A stretch of DNA of 6,535 nucleotides. It comes from Novosphingobium sp. (lineage in GTDB: Bacteria; Pseudomonadota; Alphaproteobacteria; Sphingomonadales; Sphingomonadaceae). The stretch's first letter is position 1. Every line of letters starts with the position of its first letter. The stretch covers positions 1 through 6,535 of the forward strand of contig JAQVEQ010000155.1 of assembly GCA_028697875.1 (NCBI GenBank), read 5' to 3'. The notes beneath the pieces were generated by a model, which was given only the letters and a program-made list of their open reading frames with translations, did not search any database and was not told where the DNA came from. Shown piece by piece: positions 5,691 through 6,535 of this stretch. A program made the translations under genes and the position numbers.

Positions 5691-6535
5691 ATGTCCAAGG
5701 TCATCATCAGTTGCGCGATCACGGGGTCGATCCACACACCTTCGATGTCGCCCCATCTGCCGGTGACGGCCGCCGAGATCGCGCAAAGCGCGCTGGAGGC
5801 GGCCGAAGCGGGTGCCGCGATCGTCCATCTGCACGCCCGCGATCCCGAAACCGGCAAACCCGTTCACACGCCGGAGGATTTCGAGCCGTTCCTCAAGGTC
5901 ATCAAGCAGGGCAGCGATGTCGTGGTGAATATCACCACGGGAGCCTCGCCCTATATGCCGGTGGACTATCGGGTGAAGCCGGCGGAAGTGTGGAAGCCCG
6001 AAGTCGCCAGCCTCAACATGGGGTCGATGAACTTCGGTCTGTTCCCGATGCTCAAGAAGGATCGGACATGGAAGCACGCCTGGGAGCCGGAAATGCTCGA
6101 GGCCAGCCATGACCTCGTCTTCCGCAACAGCTTCCAGGACATTCGCTACGCGCTCGACACGCTGAACGCCACTGGCACGCGCTACGAATTCGAGTGCTAC
6201 GACACCAGCCACCTGCATAATCTCCACTATTTCTGGACCGAGGGGCTGGTTCAGGCGCCTCTGTTCATCCAGACCTGCTTCGGCCTCCTGGGCGGCATCG
6301 GCGCGCACCCGGAAGAAGTGCTGCACATGAAGCGCACCGCCGACCGGCTGTTTGGCGACAACTACCGCTGGTCGGTGCTGGGCGCCGGGCGCAGCCAGAT
6401 GCAGGTCGCGGCGCAGGCCGCCGCCATGGGCGGTCATGTCCGCGTCGGGCTGGAGGATAATCTCTGGCTCGACAGGGGCGTCCTCGCGCCCTCCAACGCC
6501 GCGCAGGTCATCCGCGCCCGCCAGATCCTCGAAGG
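5691..6535 (+). CDS. Beta-keto acid cleavage enzyme (BKACE, DUF849 / Kce-like), C-terminus cut by window end
   Basis: This frame stays open to the last base and shows 281 codons. The family is usually a little over 300 residues long or slightly less, so roughly 20-30 residues are missing. BKACE enzymes are zinc-dependent TIM-barrel proteins that convert a 3-keto acid and acetyl-CoA into acetoacetate and a new CoA thioester. The metal site is visible: His46 and His48 in IVHLHARD, and Glu255 in RVGLEDN, with Arg251 four residues before it as in Kce. Other family stretches are VNITTGASP (about 83-91), SLNMGSMNFG, and GAGRSQMQVAAQAAAMGGHV (about 231-250). At the position where Kce uses Glu14 to hold the substrate amine, this protein has Ile14 followed by His15 (TGSIHTP), so it probably does not act on 3-keto-5-aminohexanoate. 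The start lies five bases after the previous stop, with only a weak upstream site, indicating operon translation. Confidence 0.9.
   Translation, partial: MSKVIISCAITGSIHTPSMSPHLPVTAAEIAQSALEAAEAGAAIVHLHARDPETGKPVHTPEDFEPFLKVIKQGSDVVVNITTGASPYMPVDYRVKPAEVWKPEVASLNMGSMNFGLFPMLKKDRTWKHAWEPEMLEASHDLVFRNSFQDIRYALDTLNATGTRYEFECYDTSHLHNLHYFWTEGLVQAPLFIQTCFGLLGGIGAHPEEVLHMKRTADRLFGDNYRWSVLGAGRSQMQVAAQAAAMGGHVRVGLEDNLWLDRGVLAPSNAAQVIRARQILE

Noticed and set aside
5460..6437. - strand frame (325 codons) opposite the BKACE gene
   Set aside because: The + strand frame has the full zinc-site and DUF849 motifs; the - strand translation matches nothing I recognise.

Overview
The window comes from a GC-rich bacterium. 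Third codon positions are mostly G or C, and the only AT-rich stretches lie between genes. The gene families and base composition suggest an alphaproteobacterium, possibly a sphingomonad. That is an inference from overall character, as no taxonomic marker gene is present. Every gene lies on the + strand.

Left part (1-1075): the 3' end of an acyl-CoA dehydrogenase-superfamily gene is followed by a perfect 11-bp hairpin and then a complete NAD(P)H-dependent FMN reductase gene. Some members of this superfamily are flavin-dependent monooxygenases that need such a reductase, so the two may form a two-component oxygenase. This cannot be settled from the fragment. Middle (1076-2030): an AT-rich leader, a MarR-type regulator, a terminator-like hairpin, and a second AT-rich leader that probably carries the promoter of the next operon.

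Right part (2031-6535, running off the end): a tightly packed operon of five CoA-type enzymes. In order they are an isovaleryl-CoA dehydrogenase-like flavoprotein, a PECR-like SDR, a peroxisomal DECR (DECR2/SPS19)-like SDR, an HSD17B10-like 3-hydroxyacyl-CoA dehydrogenase, and a beta-keto acid cleavage enzyme (BKACE/DUF849) cut by the window end. Gaps are -4, -11, +28 and +5 bases. The first two SDRs lack the usual YxxxK pair but match the lineages of PECR and DECR2. They carry an Arg after beta-2, which suggests NADPH, while the third SDR has an intact Ser-Tyr-Lys triad and an Asp, which suggests NAD. Together this reads as an auxiliary beta-oxidation route: FAD-dependent desaturation, NADPH-dependent double-bond reduction, NAD-dependent oxidation of a 3-hydroxyacyl-CoA, and acetyl-CoA-dependent cleavage of a 3-keto acid. 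The substrate is probably an unsaturated, branched or alicyclic acid but cannot be named. No enoyl-CoA hydratase, thiolase or CoA ligase is visible, so these must be encoded elsewhere.

I see no CRISPR array, RNA gene, insertion sequence or prophage element. The most unusual point is the enzyme combination: three different SDR lineages best known from eukaryotic organelle lipid metabolism, next to a BKACE whose amine-binding position is altered.
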